From NCBI GenBank assembly GCA_026005075.1, contig BPKJ01000002.1, forward strand, positions 393,336 through 457,335: a DNA stretch of 64,000 nt. Reading direction: 5' to 3'. The DNA comes from Lysobacteraceae bacterium. GTDB lineage: Bacteria > Pseudomonadota > Gammaproteobacteria > Xanthomonadales > Xanthomonadaceae. Shown one piece after another: positions 1 through 11,794 of the stretch. The first letter of the stretch is position 1. Each line of letters starts with the position of its first letter. The position numbers were made by a program, and so were the translations under genes. The notes beneath the pieces were generated by a model. That model had not been told where the DNA came from. It saw nothing but the letters and a program-made list of their open reading frames with translations, and did not search any database.

Positions 1-2724
1 GCGTGCCAGCGCGGTCAGCCGCTCGATTTCGTGGCCGAGCAGGGCGTCCGCGGTGCGCGAGGCCTGCTCGGCGCGTTCGGCGGCGCGTTCGGCGGCGGCT
101 CTGGCGGCCCGCTCCAGCATCGGCGGGACCAGGGTGGCGATCGGCTTGCGCAGCCGGGTGAGGTCGAAGAGCCGGTCGGCGAAGCGCTCCAGGGCTCGGC
201 TGCTCGGGTGGAAGCCATCGCGCACCTGCAGGCGGGTGTCGACGGCCACCACCACCGGCTCGGGGGGAAGGAAGCGACCGATGTGGAGCCGGCGCTCGGC
301 CACGCATTCGAGCACGTAGACCGCCTCCAGCACGACGCTGCGCGGGGGCAGCGTCTCGTCGACGAGAAACGCCGCGTTGCCGGCCTCGGAGGACAGCAGC
401 AGTTCCAGCGCGGAAAGGACCATGGGGTGGTCCGGGCGCAGGTAGAGCAGGTCGTCGCGGGCCAGCGCGAGCGCCCGGTCGAGGGTCGCCTGCCGCGGTC
501 CCTGCTTGAGTTCCTCGAAGGCATCGAGGGTGACGTACTCCGGATCGAGCAGGACCAGGCCCGGGGCGATGGTCTCGTTGTGGATCCCGAACTGCTCGAG
601 CAGGCGGAGCGGGAAGTCGTCGACGTGGGCGAGCTCGTCGTCCTCGCGCAGGGCCTTGAGCAGACGGCCTTCCGCGGCCCCGCGCTGGCTTGCGATCTCG
701 AGCAGGCGGTCGCGGCCGCGCCGGATCGCCTCGGTGAGGTCGGCATGGCGCTCGCGGGTGGCGTCGATCAGCGCGCTGAGCGCGGCTTCCTGTTCCTCGT
801 CGTCGGCCTCCATGCGCGCCAGCTCGACCAGCCGCGCGCCGAACTCGCGCAGCAGTTCGCGGCCATCGGCACAGACCTGCTCGAAGGCGCCAAGACCCTC
901 GTCGTACCAGCGCAGCAGCAGGCGCTGCGGGCTGCGTTCGACCACCGCGACGTGGATGTGCACGTCGCCGCGCTGGCCGATGCGGTCGAGGCGGCCGATG
1001 CGCTGTTCGAGCATGTCGGGGTCGAGGGGCAGATCCCACAGCACGAGGTGCTGGGCAAACTGGAAGTTGCGCCCCTCGGCGCCGATCTCGGAGGCGATCA
1101 GCAGCCGTGCGCCGTCGGACTGGGCGAAGAAGGCCGCATTGCGGTCGCGCTGCAGCAGGCTCATGTCCTCGTGGAAGCGCGCCACCTGCAGACCGGAACG
1201 CAGGCGGAGGGCCTCCTCCAGCGCCTGGACCTTGGCCCGTGAACGGCACAGCAGCAGGCATTTGGCCGGGGCAATGCGTTCGAGCAGCTCGAGCAGCCAC
1301 TCGAGGCGCGGATCACGGGTGTAGTCGTGCTCGGGCTCGGCGTGTCCGGGCTCGCCGACGTCGGCGAGAAACTCGGCAAGCAGGCGCCCGGGCAGGGCCT
1401 CGTCGGCGCTGGCGGGGAGAAGGTCGAGGTGCTTGACCCGGCGCGGGAAGCCTCCGACCGCGGTGCGGCGGTTGCGGATCATGGCGCGGCCGACGCCGTG
1501 GCGGTCGACCAGATCGTCGATCAGCCGTGCGATGGCCTGCTGGCGCTGTGGCCCCGACGCTGCGTCGATGTCCTCGAGGTGCGCGTCCAGCGCCTCGGGA
1601 TCCGCACCGAAGAGGCGGGAGAGGGCCTTGCGCTGCGCGGGGCTGGGCGGATGGCCGTCGAGCAGGGACTCGACCACGGCGGAGACCTCGATCAGGTGTT
1701 CGCTCTCGGCGAGGAAGGCTTCCAGCGAGGTGTAGCGCGCCGGATCGAGCAGACGCAGCCGCGCGAAGTGACCGCTGCGCCCCAGCTGCTCGGGGGTGGC
1801 GGTGAGCAGGATCACCGCGGGCACCTGGGCGGCGAGCTGCTCGACCAGCCGGTAGGCGGGGCTGGCGTGCTGCGGGCTCCATTCGAGGTGGTGGGCCTCG
1901 TCGACCACCAGTGCATCCCAGCCCGCCGCGAGCAGCTGCCGCCGGCGACGGTCGTCGCTGGCCAGCCAGCCGATGGGCGCGATCACCCCCTGCTCGTCGT
2001 CGAAGGGGTTGGCCTCGCTGCCGGCGAGTTCCATCGCCTCGCAGCGCTCCTCGTCGAAGATCGCGAAACGCAGGTTGAAGCGGCGCAGCAGCTCGACGAA
2101 CCACTGGTGGACGAGTGCCTCCGGCACCAGCACGAGGCAGCGGCTGGCGCGACCGCTGGCGAGCAGCTGGGCGAGGATGAGGCAGGCCTCGATGGTCTTG
2201 CCCAGCCCAACCTCGTCCGCCAGCAGCAGGCGGGGAGGCCTGCGTGAGGCGGCGATCTCGGCAACGCGGAGCTGATGCGGGATCAGGTCGATGCGGGCGC
2301 CGAGGATGCCCCAGCCGGGATGGGCTTGCGCCTGGGCGCGGCGGCGCAGCGATTCGAGCCGGAACTCGAAGGCACGGTTGCGATCGACGCGGCCCGAGAG
2401 CAGCCGGCTGTCGGCCTGCGACACCGGCTGCTCGGCATCGAGCTGGCCTTCCTCGAACCAGACCTCGCCGCAGCGGTAGCGCAGCAGGCCGCGCTGCTCG
2501 ACGGTTTCCCCGACCACCCACTCGCGGCCATCGACCCGGATCGACTCGCCCGGGCGGAAGCTCGCCCGAGCCAGCGGCGCGCTGTCCATGGCGTACTGAC
2601 GGACCACACCGCTGCCGGTGAAGACGATCTGCACGCTGCGTGCGACGACGCGCAGCACGGTGCCGAGGCCGAGTTCGGGCTCGGCGGTGGAAAACCAGCG
2701 CTGACCGGGGGCGAAGGGGCTCAT
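1..2724 (-). CDS. rapA: RNA polymerase-associated ATPase RapA (3' end outside window)
   Basis: SWI2/SNF2-family ATPase that binds RNA polymerase and helps recycle it after transcription (role established for E. coli RapA). The frame is open from the ATG at 2724 to the window edge, so 908 codons are visible. E. coli RapA has 968 residues, so only a short C-terminal part is missing. A small N-terminal domain of about 130 residues precedes the helicase core. Walker A DEVGLGKT lies at residues 170-177, the DEAH box at 275-278, and a later GRLDRIGQR segment fits helicase motif VI. The start ATG overlaps the stop of the upstream M13 peptidase gene as ATGA, so translation is probably coupled. No odd features are seen inside the core. 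Confidence 0.93.
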   Translation of the reverse strand, partial: MSPFAPGQRWFSTAEPELGLGTVLRVVARSVQIVFTGSGVVRQYAMDSAPLARASFRPGESIRVDGREWVVGETVEQRGLLRYRCGEVWFEEGQLDAEQPVSQADSRLLSGRVDRNRAFEFRLESLRRRAQAQAHPGWGILGARIDLIPHQLRVAEIAASRRPPRLLLADEVGLGKTIEACLILAQLLASGRASRCLVLVPEALVHQWFVELLRRFNLRFAIFDEERCEAMELAGSEANPFDDEQGVIAPIGWLASDDRRRRQLLAAGWDALVVDEAHHLEWSPQHASPAYRLVEQLAAQVPAVILLTATPEQLGRSGHFARLRLLDPARYTSLEAFLAESEHLIEVSAVVESLLDGHPPSPAQRKALSRLFGADPEALDAHLEDIDAASGPQRQQAIARLIDDLVDRHGVGRAMIRNRRTAVGGFPRRVKHLDLLPASADEALPGRLLAEFLADVGEPGHAEPEHDYTRDPRLEWLLELLERIAPAKCLLLCRSRAKVQALEEALRLRSGLQVARFHEDMSLLQRDRNAAFFAQSDGARLLIASEIGAEGRNFQFAQHLVLWDLPLDPDMLEQRIGRLDRIGQRGDVHIHVAVVERSPQRLLLRWYDEGLGAFEQVCADGRELLREFGARLVELARMEADDEEQEAALSALIDATRERHADLTEAIRRGRDRLLEIASQRGAAEGRLLKALREDDELAHVDDFPLRLLEQFGIHNETIAPGLVLLDPEYVTLDAFEELKQGPRQATLDRALALARDDLLYLRPDHPMVLSALELLLSSEAGNAAFLVDETLPPRSVVLEAVYVLECVAERRLHIGRFLPPEPVVVAVDTRLQVRDGFHPSSRALERFADRLFDLTRLRKPIATLVPPMLERAARAAAERAAERAEQASRTADALLGHEIERLTALAR

Positions 2725-4679
2725 GGCGTTGCGGGCTCCTCGCCGGACCACATCCTCACCCGGGCCGGGGCACGGAGCATGGCCTGCTCCGGACGGCAGC
2801 GGAAGGCCTGGGCGAAGGCAGGAAGATGCGGCAGCGGGCCGATCGCGCGGTAGTGCGCCGGTGGCGCGGCGGCATGCAGAAGGTCGCTGCGCTGCGCCTC
2901 CTCGCTGGCCTGCTCGCGCCAGAGGCTGGCCCAGGCCACGAAGAACCGCTGCGCCGGGCTCAGGCCCCAGCGCAGGGGCAGCTCGGGGTCGGGCTGGGCG
3001 CGCCGGAACGCGCGCCAGGCGATCTCGAGGCCGGAAAGGTCGGCCAGCGCCTCGGCCTGGACGCGGCCGCCGTCCAGCGGCCGGTCGCCGCTGCCCGGGT
3101 AGCCCGCGTACTGCTGGATCAGCGGTGCGCTGGCGGTGGTCCACGCGGCGCGGTCGGCCTCTTCCCACCACGCCTCGGCCCTGCCTTCGGCGTCGAAGCT
3201 CGCGCCGCCGAGATCGAAGCCATGCACCAGTTCGTGGGCGAGCAGGGCGCCCAGCCCGCCGAAACGGAGCGCCGGCTCGGCCTCGGGGTCGAACAGGGGC
3301 GGCTGCCACACCGAGGCGCTGGCGAGCAGGCGGTTGCGCTCCCTGAGGTAGCCGAGTTGCGGCTGCAATACCAGCCCGGCTCGCGCGAGGTTCTCGGCGC
3401 TCGCCTCGCGCGCGCGCCAGCGGCCGATCGCAAGCAGGTTGCCGACCAGGTTGGCGGGGTCGAGGCGGACCTCGATCCGCGGCCGCGCGGGCAGCAGCCC
3501 GAAGTCGACCTCGAGCGCCTCGAGCTTGGCGCGCGCGCGGCGGCGCGTGGTCTCCTGCCACAGGGGCTGGTCGGCCAGGGCCTCGCCGAGTGTTCCGCGC
3601 AGGGCCTCGACGAGCGCCTCGGCGGCCTGCTGGCGCCGGGCGTCGAAGTGGCGGTCGAGGTAGCGCTGGGCGAGCGCCTCGGGAAGCCAGTGTTCCACCA
3701 GCTCCAGCGCCCGCAGCCTGGGCTCGGTCGGCCTGCTCTGGCCGGCAAGGCCGGTGCGGTAGAAGCGCTCCCACGGCTCGCGGAAGGGCGCATCCAGCCA
3801 GGGCGCGAGCAGGTGCACGACGCGGAAACGCAGCCAGGCCCGCCACTGCACCGGGTGCAGGGCGCGGGCGAGGCCGTCCAGCGCGGCGAGCTGGTCGGCG
3901 CCTTCGAGCTCCACCTCCGTGCGCTTGCGCAGCCCCTGATCCTCGAGAAGTCCGGCAAGGTCGAGCCCCGGATGGGCACGCTCGAAGGCGCGCCTTGGCT
4001 GGCTGCGGATCGGCGTGCCGGGCTGCACCGCCTGCGCGACGCGCGCTTCGAGGTCGAGCACCCAGGCCGATTCGCCGTCGGGGTCGGGGCTGCCGGCGGC
4101 GGCGAGCAGGGCTTGCACGTAGGCCCGGTAGCGCCCGAGCCAGTCGCGCACGGCCGGATCGTCCGAGGTGTAGAAGCGGGGGTCGGGCAGGCCGAGTACC
4201 TGCACGTCGACGTGGACCCGCTTCGGCGTGCTGCCGGGTCCGAGCTGGGCGAGCACCGGCAGCCCGCGCGCCTGGTAGGCGCGAATCAGTTCGCCCACCT
4301 GCTCGCGGCCCTGCAGGGTGTCCAGGGCGGGCAGCAGCGCGGCCAGCGCGGCCTTGCGCGAGGCCTGCAGCGGGGTCTCGTCCAGCGCCGAGCGGGCGAG
4401 GTCGGCGATGGCCTGGTCGAGCGGGTCGGCGGGGCGATCGAGGGCCGCCTGCAGCAGTTCGAGGCGCTGGGCCTCGGCGGCCTTGCGCAACGCCGTGAAG
4501 CGGTTGACGCGCTCACCCTCGATCGGCGTGGCCTGCAGCCAGCCGCCGTTGGCGAACCGGTAGAGGTCCTCGCAGGCGGGGGTCTGGGTGGCGAAATCGC
4601 GATCGTCCAGGCGATCGACCGCTGCGGCCGGCAACGCGGCCAGCGCGGCGAGCAGCACCAGTGGGCGGGCAGGAAGCAT
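2721..4679 (-). CDS. M13 (neprilysin-like) zinc metallopeptidase, secreted
   Basis: Predicted exported zinc endopeptidase of family M13, 652 aa. A cleavable signal peptide covers about residues 1-20 (hydrophobic Leu/Ala stretch ending in AAA). The zinc site is clear: HELVH at 482-486 and the second-shell motif EALAD at 543-547, supplying Glu543 and Asp547. The family motif Asn-Ala-Tyr-Tyr, which normally sits some 40-50 residues before the zinc motif, is not visible; the corresponding segment reads NRLLASASVWQPP. The substrate is therefore unclear and may differ from classical M13 enzymes. The gene follows the M16 peptidase by 82 bases and overlaps rapA by ATGA. The ATG at 4679 is chosen because the signal peptide starts there. 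Confidence 0.85.
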   Translation of the reverse strand: MLPARPLVLLAALAALPAAAVDRLDDRDFATQTPACEDLYRFANGGWLQATPIEGERVNRFTALRKAAEAQRLELLQAALDRPADPLDQAIADLARSALDETPLQASRKAALAALLPALDTLQGREQVGELIRAYQARGLPVLAQLGPGSTPKRVHVDVQVLGLPDPRFYTSDDPAVRDWLGRYRAYVQALLAAAGSPDPDGESAWVLDLEARVAQAVQPGTPIRSQPRRAFERAHPGLDLAGLLEDQGLRKRTEVELEGADQLAALDGLARALHPVQWRAWLRFRVVHLLAPWLDAPFREPWERFYRTGLAGQSRPTEPRLRALELVEHWLPEALAQRYLDRHFDARRQQAAEALVEALRGTLGEALADQPLWQETTRRRARAKLEALEVDFGLLPARPRIEVRLDPANLVGNLLAIGRWRAREASAENLARAGLVLQPQLGYLRERNRLLASASVWQPPLFDPEAEPALRFGGLGALLAHELVHGFDLGGASFDAEGRAEAWWEEADRAAWTTASAPLIQQYAGYPGSGDRPLDGGRVQAEALADLSGLEIAWRAFRRAQPDPELPLRWGLSPAQRFFVAWASLWREQASEEAQRSDLLHAAAPPAHYRAIGPLPHLPAFAQAFRCRPEQAMLRAPARVRMWSGEEPATP

Positions 4680-4708
4680 GGATACCGGGGTCGTCGGCAG
4701 GGGCCGAG

Positions 4709-4714
4709 ATTGTA
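4709..4714 (-). promoter_or_regulatory. possible -10 element for the M13 peptidase-rapA pair
   Basis: The minus strand reads TACAAT here, five of six matches to the sigma-70 -10 consensus, about 30 bases before the M13 start codon. There is no good -35, because that region is occupied by the GC hairpin at 4721-4747. Weak evidence. Confidence 0.25.
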
Positions 4715-4720
4715 GCCGCT

Positions 4721-4747
4721 GCCGCCGGGGCCCGGTGCCCCGGCGGC
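4721..4747 (-). terminator. GC-only hairpin after the M16 peptidase gene
   Basis: A perfect 10-bp stem (GCCGCCGGGG with CCCCGGCGGC) and a 7-base loop lie 15 bases after the M16 stop. There is no U-rich tail on either strand, so it is at best an RNA-stabilising or weak termination structure. Confidence 0.35.
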
Positions 4748-4761
4748 GCGGAGGGCGGCAC

Positions 4762-7515
<2,754 letters not shown>

Positions 7516-7976
7516 GCAAAGGACTCCGGTAACGATCGAAGTGTTGCGACGGTGTGCCCCGTCAGGCGCGCCGAGTGTACCCGTTCCGTCGCCTCGGGAT
7601 GGTCTTGTCCGCCGTGCGCGCCCTCGGCGGCAGCGGTCGCGCACCTGCCTTGCGGACGGCTCGGCGGCGCGGGCAAGCGCGCCGGGGCTGAACGGCTGGC
7701 TTGCCCCGAGGTGCGAAGGAGTGAAGGCGTGCTGCCGTTCATCGCCAAAAAACGACCGCTCGTCGGCAACTGCGCCCTGGAGCTTGACCGGAGTCGCAGG
7801 CCAAATGCTTGAAGTTTCACATTTGTTGCACTGCAGCTAGGGGTTCTCCCCAAGCCTGAAGGGAGTGTGAACGGGGCGATCGAGGTGCTAGCTTCGCCGC
7901 ACCCGCTCGCAGTCCGCCCTTGGCCGAGACGTCCCGGCGGGAGACGCTCGGCCTCATCCCTTCGAGGTTTGCTTAC
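7516..7976. other. 461-base divergent intergenic region
   Basis: Separates the minus-strand M16 gene from the plus-strand S8 protease. It is less GC-rich around 7741-7860 than its surroundings, as expected for promoter DNA. TTGACC at 7784 and TTGAAG at 7809 could serve as -35 elements, but no convincing -10 follows at 16-18 bases. The only clear structure is the hairpin at 7922-7953. No RNA gene or short coding frame is recognised. Confidence 0.5.
7922..7953 (+). promoter_or_regulatory. hairpin in the 5' leader of the S8 protease gene
   Basis: GGCCGAG at 7922-7928 pairs with CTCGGCC at 7947-7953, and CGTC pairs with GACG inside with a single bulged A. The stem ends about ten bases before the GAGG Shine-Dalgarno (7964-7967) of the protease. 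No U-run follows, so it is more likely an mRNA stability or translation-control structure than a terminator. Confidence 0.4.
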
Positions 7977-9554
7977 GTGAACAAGGCAGTGCGCTTGAGT
8001 GTTTTGTCGGCCGGCATTGCGCTGGCCATGGCCGGAAGCGTCGGCGCGGCCGATGCCGAACGCTACATCGTCGAGCTCCAGGACGGGGTCTCTGCAAAGC
8101 TGATGGCGAGCAAGCTGGCCACGGCCAAGGTGGCCGGCCAGAGGCCGAAGATCCACCACGAGTTCGAGGATCTCGGCGCGCTGGCGATGACCCTGACCAA
8201 GGAGCAGATCAAGGCGCTGCGCAGCGACCCGCGTGTGCGTGCCATCGAGCCCGACCCCAAGCGCTATCCCATGGCGCAGACGCAGCCCTACGGCATCGGC
8301 ATGGTCGGGGCGCCGTCGGCCTGGTCGGCCGGCCACACCGGCGCCGGCGTGATGGTCTGCGTGATCGACTCCGGCATCAAGGCCGACCACGAGGACTTCG
8401 CCGGTCTCGACATCCGCGGCGGCTACCCGACCGGCTGGAACAGTGACAGCTGCGGCCACGGCACCCACGTGGCAGGCACCATCGCTGCCCAGGACAATAC
8501 CAAGGGCGTGGTCGGCGTGGCCACCGGCCCGCTGTCGATGTACTTCGTGCAGGTATTCAAGGGTTCCAACTGCGGCTGGTCCTATGCCTCGGACCTGATC
8601 GACGCGGCCAACCGCTGCAAGGCCGCGGCCGATGCGGCGGGCAAGAAGCTGGTGATCAGCATGTCGCTGGGTGGCGGCTCGTCCAGCACCACCGAGCGCA
8701 ACGGATTCCAGAGCCTCTACGACCAGGGCGTGCTCTCCATCGCCGCGGCAGGCAACGACGGCACCTCGGCGGGCGGCACCGTCGATGCCATGAGCTACCC
8801 CGCCTCCTACGACAGCGTGATGTCGGTCGCCGCCATCGACAGCAACAAGGCGCTGGCCAGCTTCTCGCAGGAGAACAGCCAGGTCGAGATCGCGGCGCCG
8901 GGCGTGGCCGTGCTCAGCACCTACCCGATCGCCTCGGCGACCACGACCGTGGGCGGCGCGTCCTACATGGTCAGCGCGATGACCGACAGCCCGCAGCTCA
9001 CCCGCAGCGGCGCGATCGTCAACGGCGGCCGCTGCACCAGCGCCGGCAGCTGGAGCGGCAAGGTGGTGCTCTGCGAGCGCGGCGACATCTCCTTCGCCGA
9101 CAAGGTCACCAACGTCCAGTCCGGTGGCGGCGTTGCGGCCATCGTCTACAACAACGTGGCGGGCAGCTTTGGCGGTACCCTGAACGGGGCGTCCACCAGC
9201 ATCCCGTCGGTGTCGATGGCGCGCGAGGATGGCCTCGAGATCATCGGCTCGCGGCTCGGCCAGTCGGCGACGGTCAGCACGGTGGCGAACAACAACACCA
9301 GTGCCTATGCCTCGCTGGACGGCACCTCGATGGCCACCCCGCACGTCTCCGGTGCGGCGGCGGTGATCTGGAGCTCCAAGCTCTCCGCGACCAACGTCGA
9401 GGTCCGCAACGCGATCACCTCGACCGCCGAGGACCTGGGCAGCCCCGGCCGTGACATCAGCTACGGCTACGGACTGATCCGCATTCCCAACGCCATCAGC
9501 GCGCTGGCCGGCAGCGGGGCGGCGGTGGCGGCGGCGGTGGCACCAACACGCTGA
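7977..9554 (+). CDS. subtilisin-like serine protease (S8) with PA insert; frame breaks in Gly linker
   Basis: Secreted S8 peptidase. The GTG at 7977, with GAGG ten bases upstream, starts a good signal peptide (residues 1-24, ending VGAA). Then comes an inhibitor I9-like propeptide (about 27-98) and the catalytic domain with Asp131 (VIDSG), His161 (HGTH), Asn260 (AAAGN) and Ser451 (GTSMATPH). Between Asn and Ser a protease-associated (PA) domain is inserted at about 340-430. The frame runs into a stop at 9554 in a glycine-rich linker. The expected C-terminal domains continue one frame earlier at 9518-10216; adding one G to the GGGG run at 9516-9519 would restore a single protein of about 746 aa. 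As it stands, only the catalytic part is made. Probably an extracellular scavenging protease. Confidence 0.9.
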   Translation: MNKAVRLSVLSAGIALAMAGSVGAADAERYIVELQDGVSAKLMASKLATAKVAGQRPKIHHEFEDLGALAMTLTKEQIKALRSDPRVRAIEPDPKRYPMAQTQPYGIGMVGAPSAWSAGHTGAGVMVCVIDSGIKADHEDFAGLDIRGGYPTGWNSDSCGHGTHVAGTIAAQDNTKGVVGVATGPLSMYFVQVFKGSNCGWSYASDLIDAANRCKAAADAAGKKLVISMSLGGGSSSTTERNGFQSLYDQGVLSIAAAGNDGTSAGGTVDAMSYPASYDSVMSVAAIDSNKALASFSQENSQVEIAAPGVAVLSTYPIASATTTVGGASYMVSAMTDSPQLTRSGAIVNGGRCTSAGSWSGKVVLCERGDISFADKVTNVQSGGGVAAIVYNNVAGSFGGTLNGASTSIPSVSMAREDGLEIIGSRLGQSATVSTVANNNTSAYASLDGTSMATPHVSGAAAVIWSSKLSATNVEVRNAITSTAEDLGSPGRDISYGYGLIRIPNAISALAGSGAAVAAAVAPTR

Positions 9555-10216
9555 GCAACGGTGTCCCGGTCACCGGGCTTTCCGGCAGCAGCGGCACCGA
9601 GCTGCGCTACACCATCACGGTGCCGTCCGGGGCCAGCAACCTCGCGGTCAACCTCTCCGGGGGCAGCGGCGATGCGGACCTGTACGTGAAGTACGGTTCG
9701 GCGCCGACCACGAGCAGCTACGACTGCCGTCCCTACCTGAGCGGCAACAACGAGAGCTGCAGCTTTGCCACCCCGCAGGCCGGGACCTGGCATGTGCTGG
9801 TGCGCGGCTACTCGAGCTTCTCCGGGGCGAGCCTCGTGGCCAGCTACGGCACGGGCGGCGGCGGTGGCGGCACGACCACGTTCTTCCAGAACACCGGCGA
9901 CTACACCATCCGCGACCGCAGCACGGTGGAGAGCCCGATCACGGTCAGCGGCGTCGGCGGCAACGCGCCGTCGAGCCTGAAGGTGAACGTGGACATCAAG
10001 CACACCTACATCGGTGATCTCAGGGTGCGCCTGTATGCGCCCAACGGCACCTACTGGACGCTGCACAACCGTTCGGGCGGCAGCGCGGACAACCTGATCC
10101 AGAGCTACACCGTGAATGCCTCCAGCGTTCCGGCCAACGGCACCTGGAAGCTGCAGGTGTACGACGCCGCACGTGGCGATACCGGCTACATCGACGCGTG
10201 GAGCCTGCAGTTCTGA
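9518..10216 (+). pseudogene. C-terminal PPC and P/proprotein-convertase domains of the S8 protease, out of frame
   Basis: Continuation of the preceding protease in the -1 frame. It begins with the same polyglycine linker, then a bacterial pre-peptidase C-terminal (PPC) domain (SGSSGTELRYTI to LVASYG, with the SGGSGDADLYV signature). A second Gly linker leads to a P domain like that of kexin/furin proteases, recognisable by IKHTYIGDLRVRLYAP and ending DAWSLQF. Such domains usually assist secretion or folding and are often cleaved off. It has no plausible start of its own beyond a GTG at 9620 without Shine-Dalgarno, so it is best seen as the displaced 3' part of one gene. The coding character is intact, so the break is recent or a sequencing error. 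Confidence 0.8.
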
Positions 10217-10239
10217 GGCCAGACCGCCCAGGATGAGCC

Positions 10240-10269
10240 CGAAAAGCCCGGCTTCGGCCGGGCTTTTCG
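10240..10269. terminator. bidirectional intrinsic terminator between S8 protease and selO
   Basis: A 13-bp perfect stem (CGAAAAGCCCGGC with its complement) is closed by a TTCG tetraloop. The A-run on one side and T-run on the other let it work in both directions, which suits the two converging genes. Confidence 0.9.
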
Positions 10270-10288
10270 TTGCCGGATCGCAGCAGCT

Positions 10289-11755
10289 TCAGGTGCCGCA
10301 GAAGGTCTGCAGCACGCGTTCGTGTTTGCGCGGCGGCAGCAGCAAGGCCGGCTCGGCGGGCAGCTCCGAGGGGCGGCGGACGGCCGCCAGCAGACGCTGG
10401 AAGGGACCGAGGTCGCCCTCCGTGGCGGCTTGGAGCGCCTGCTCCACCCGGTGGTTGCGCGGAATCAGCAGCGGATTCGCCGAACGCAATGCATCCAACC
10501 GCGCCTCGTCGCTGCAGCCCTCCTTCGCCAGTCGCGCCCGCCAGCGCCCGAGCCAGTCGGCAAAGGATGCGTCGGCGGTCGGGTCCGGCAGCCCGTCCGG
10601 CCAGGCCGTCGCCGGATCGATCCGGCGCAGCAGGCTACGGAAGGCGAGGGTGTAGTCGTGGCCGCCCCGCTGGAGCAGGTCCAGGAATTCGGTGATCAGC
10701 ACACCGTCCTCGGGGCCTGCCCGCGCAAGGCCGAGCTTGCGGCCCATCCGCTCGAGCCAGGCGCGCTCGAACTGCTCCCCAAAGCCCTCGATCGTGGCCT
10801 GGGCCCAGCGCAGGGCACGTTCGGGGTCGGGGTCGAGCAGCGGGAGCAGGGCCTCGGCCAGCCGGGCGAGGTTCCATTGCGCGACCGCGGGCTGGCGCGC
10901 GTAGGCATAGCGCCCGCGGTGGTCGATGGAGCTGAACACCTGCTCGGCGCGGTAGGTGTCGAGAAAGGCACAGGGGCCGAAATCGAGGCTCTGTCCGCCA
11001 AGGGCCATGTTGTCCGTGTTCATCACGCCGTGCACGAAGCCCACCGCCAGCCAGTCGGCGATCAGGCTCGCCTGGCTGGCGAGGGCGTGTTCCAGAAGCG
11101 CGCGCGCCGGCACGGGCTGCGCCAGCCCTTGCGGATGGTGCCGCGCAAGGGTCCATCGGCACAGCCGGGCGAGCCCTTCGCGGTCGCCCCGTGCGGCGAG
11201 GAACTCAAAGCTGCCCACCCGCACATGGCTGCTGGCGACCCGCGCCAGCACCGCGCCCGGCAGGGGGCCCTGCTCACGCAGCACGGTGGCGCCGGTGCCG
11301 AGCACGGCCAGCGCCCGCGTGGTCGGAATGCCGAGGGCGTGCAGGGCCTCGCCGATCAGCGCTTCGCGCAGCATCGGACCCAGCGCGGCGCGCCCGTCGC
11401 CGCCGCGCGAGAACGGAGTCGGACCGCTGCCCTTGAGCTGCAGTTCGTGGCGCTCGCCCCCGCAGCGCAGGTCACCGAGCAGCAGGGCGCGGCCGTCGCC
11501 AAGCACCGGCACGAAATGTCCGAACTGGTGGCCGGCGTAGGCGGTGGCCCATGCCGCTCCGTGGGGTGGCAGCTCCATGCCGCACAACCAGCCAAGGTCC
11601 GCCTCCTGCAAGCTCGCACCGCAGGCCGCCGCGAGCGCCTCGTTCCAGAACAGCATGTGCGGCCGGGGCGAGGGGGCACCGCGCCAGGGCAGGCATAGCG
11701 GTGGGCCCAGCTCGGCAAAGGCGGGCGGGAGAAGCCAGGATTCGGGATGCGTCAT
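10289..11755 (-). CDS. selO: protein adenylyltransferase SelO (YdiU/UPF0061 family)
   Basis: Pseudokinase-fold enzyme that transfers AMP from ATP to protein hydroxyl groups; in E. coli SelO is linked to redox stress. The 488-aa length fits the bacterial family. Visible signatures are AGHQFGHFVPVLGDGRA near residue 75, and KGSGPTPFSRGGDGRA followed by a Leu-Arg-Glu segment, which form the nucleotide-binding part; NTDNMALGGQ later supplies the Asn/Asp metal ligands. There is no selenocysteine, as usual in bacteria. It starts 39 bases after tyrA without an evident promoter or Shine-Dalgarno, so it may be the last gene of the amino-acid block, and it ends at the terminator shared with the S8 protease. 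Confidence 0.92.
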   Translation of the reverse strand: MTHPESWLLPPAFAELGPPLCLPWRGAPSPRPHMLFWNEALAAACGASLQEADLGWLCGMELPPHGAAWATAYAGHQFGHFVPVLGDGRALLLGDLRCGGERHELQLKGSGPTPFSRGGDGRAALGPMLREALIGEALHALGIPTTRALAVLGTGATVLREQGPLPGAVLARVASSHVRVGSFEFLAARGDREGLARLCRWTLARHHPQGLAQPVPARALLEHALASQASLIADWLAVGFVHGVMNTDNMALGGQSLDFGPCAFLDTYRAEQVFSSIDHRGRYAYARQPAVAQWNLARLAEALLPLLDPDPERALRWAQATIEGFGEQFERAWLERMGRKLGLARAGPEDGVLITEFLDLLQRGGHDYTLAFRSLLRRIDPATAWPDGLPDPTADASFADWLGRWRARLAKEGCSDEARLDALRSANPLLIPRNHRVEQALQAATEGDLGPFQRLLAAVRRPSELPAEPALLLPPRKHERVLQTFCGT

Positions 11756-11794
11756 GCGCGCAGCATACGCCCGGCCCCGTGGACGGGCGGGGGC

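Noticed and set aside
31..1242. Long open frame on the plus strand opposite rapA
   Set aside because: It mirrors the third-position pattern of the rapA frame and has a Gln/Leu/Gly/Asp composition typical of antisense shadows.
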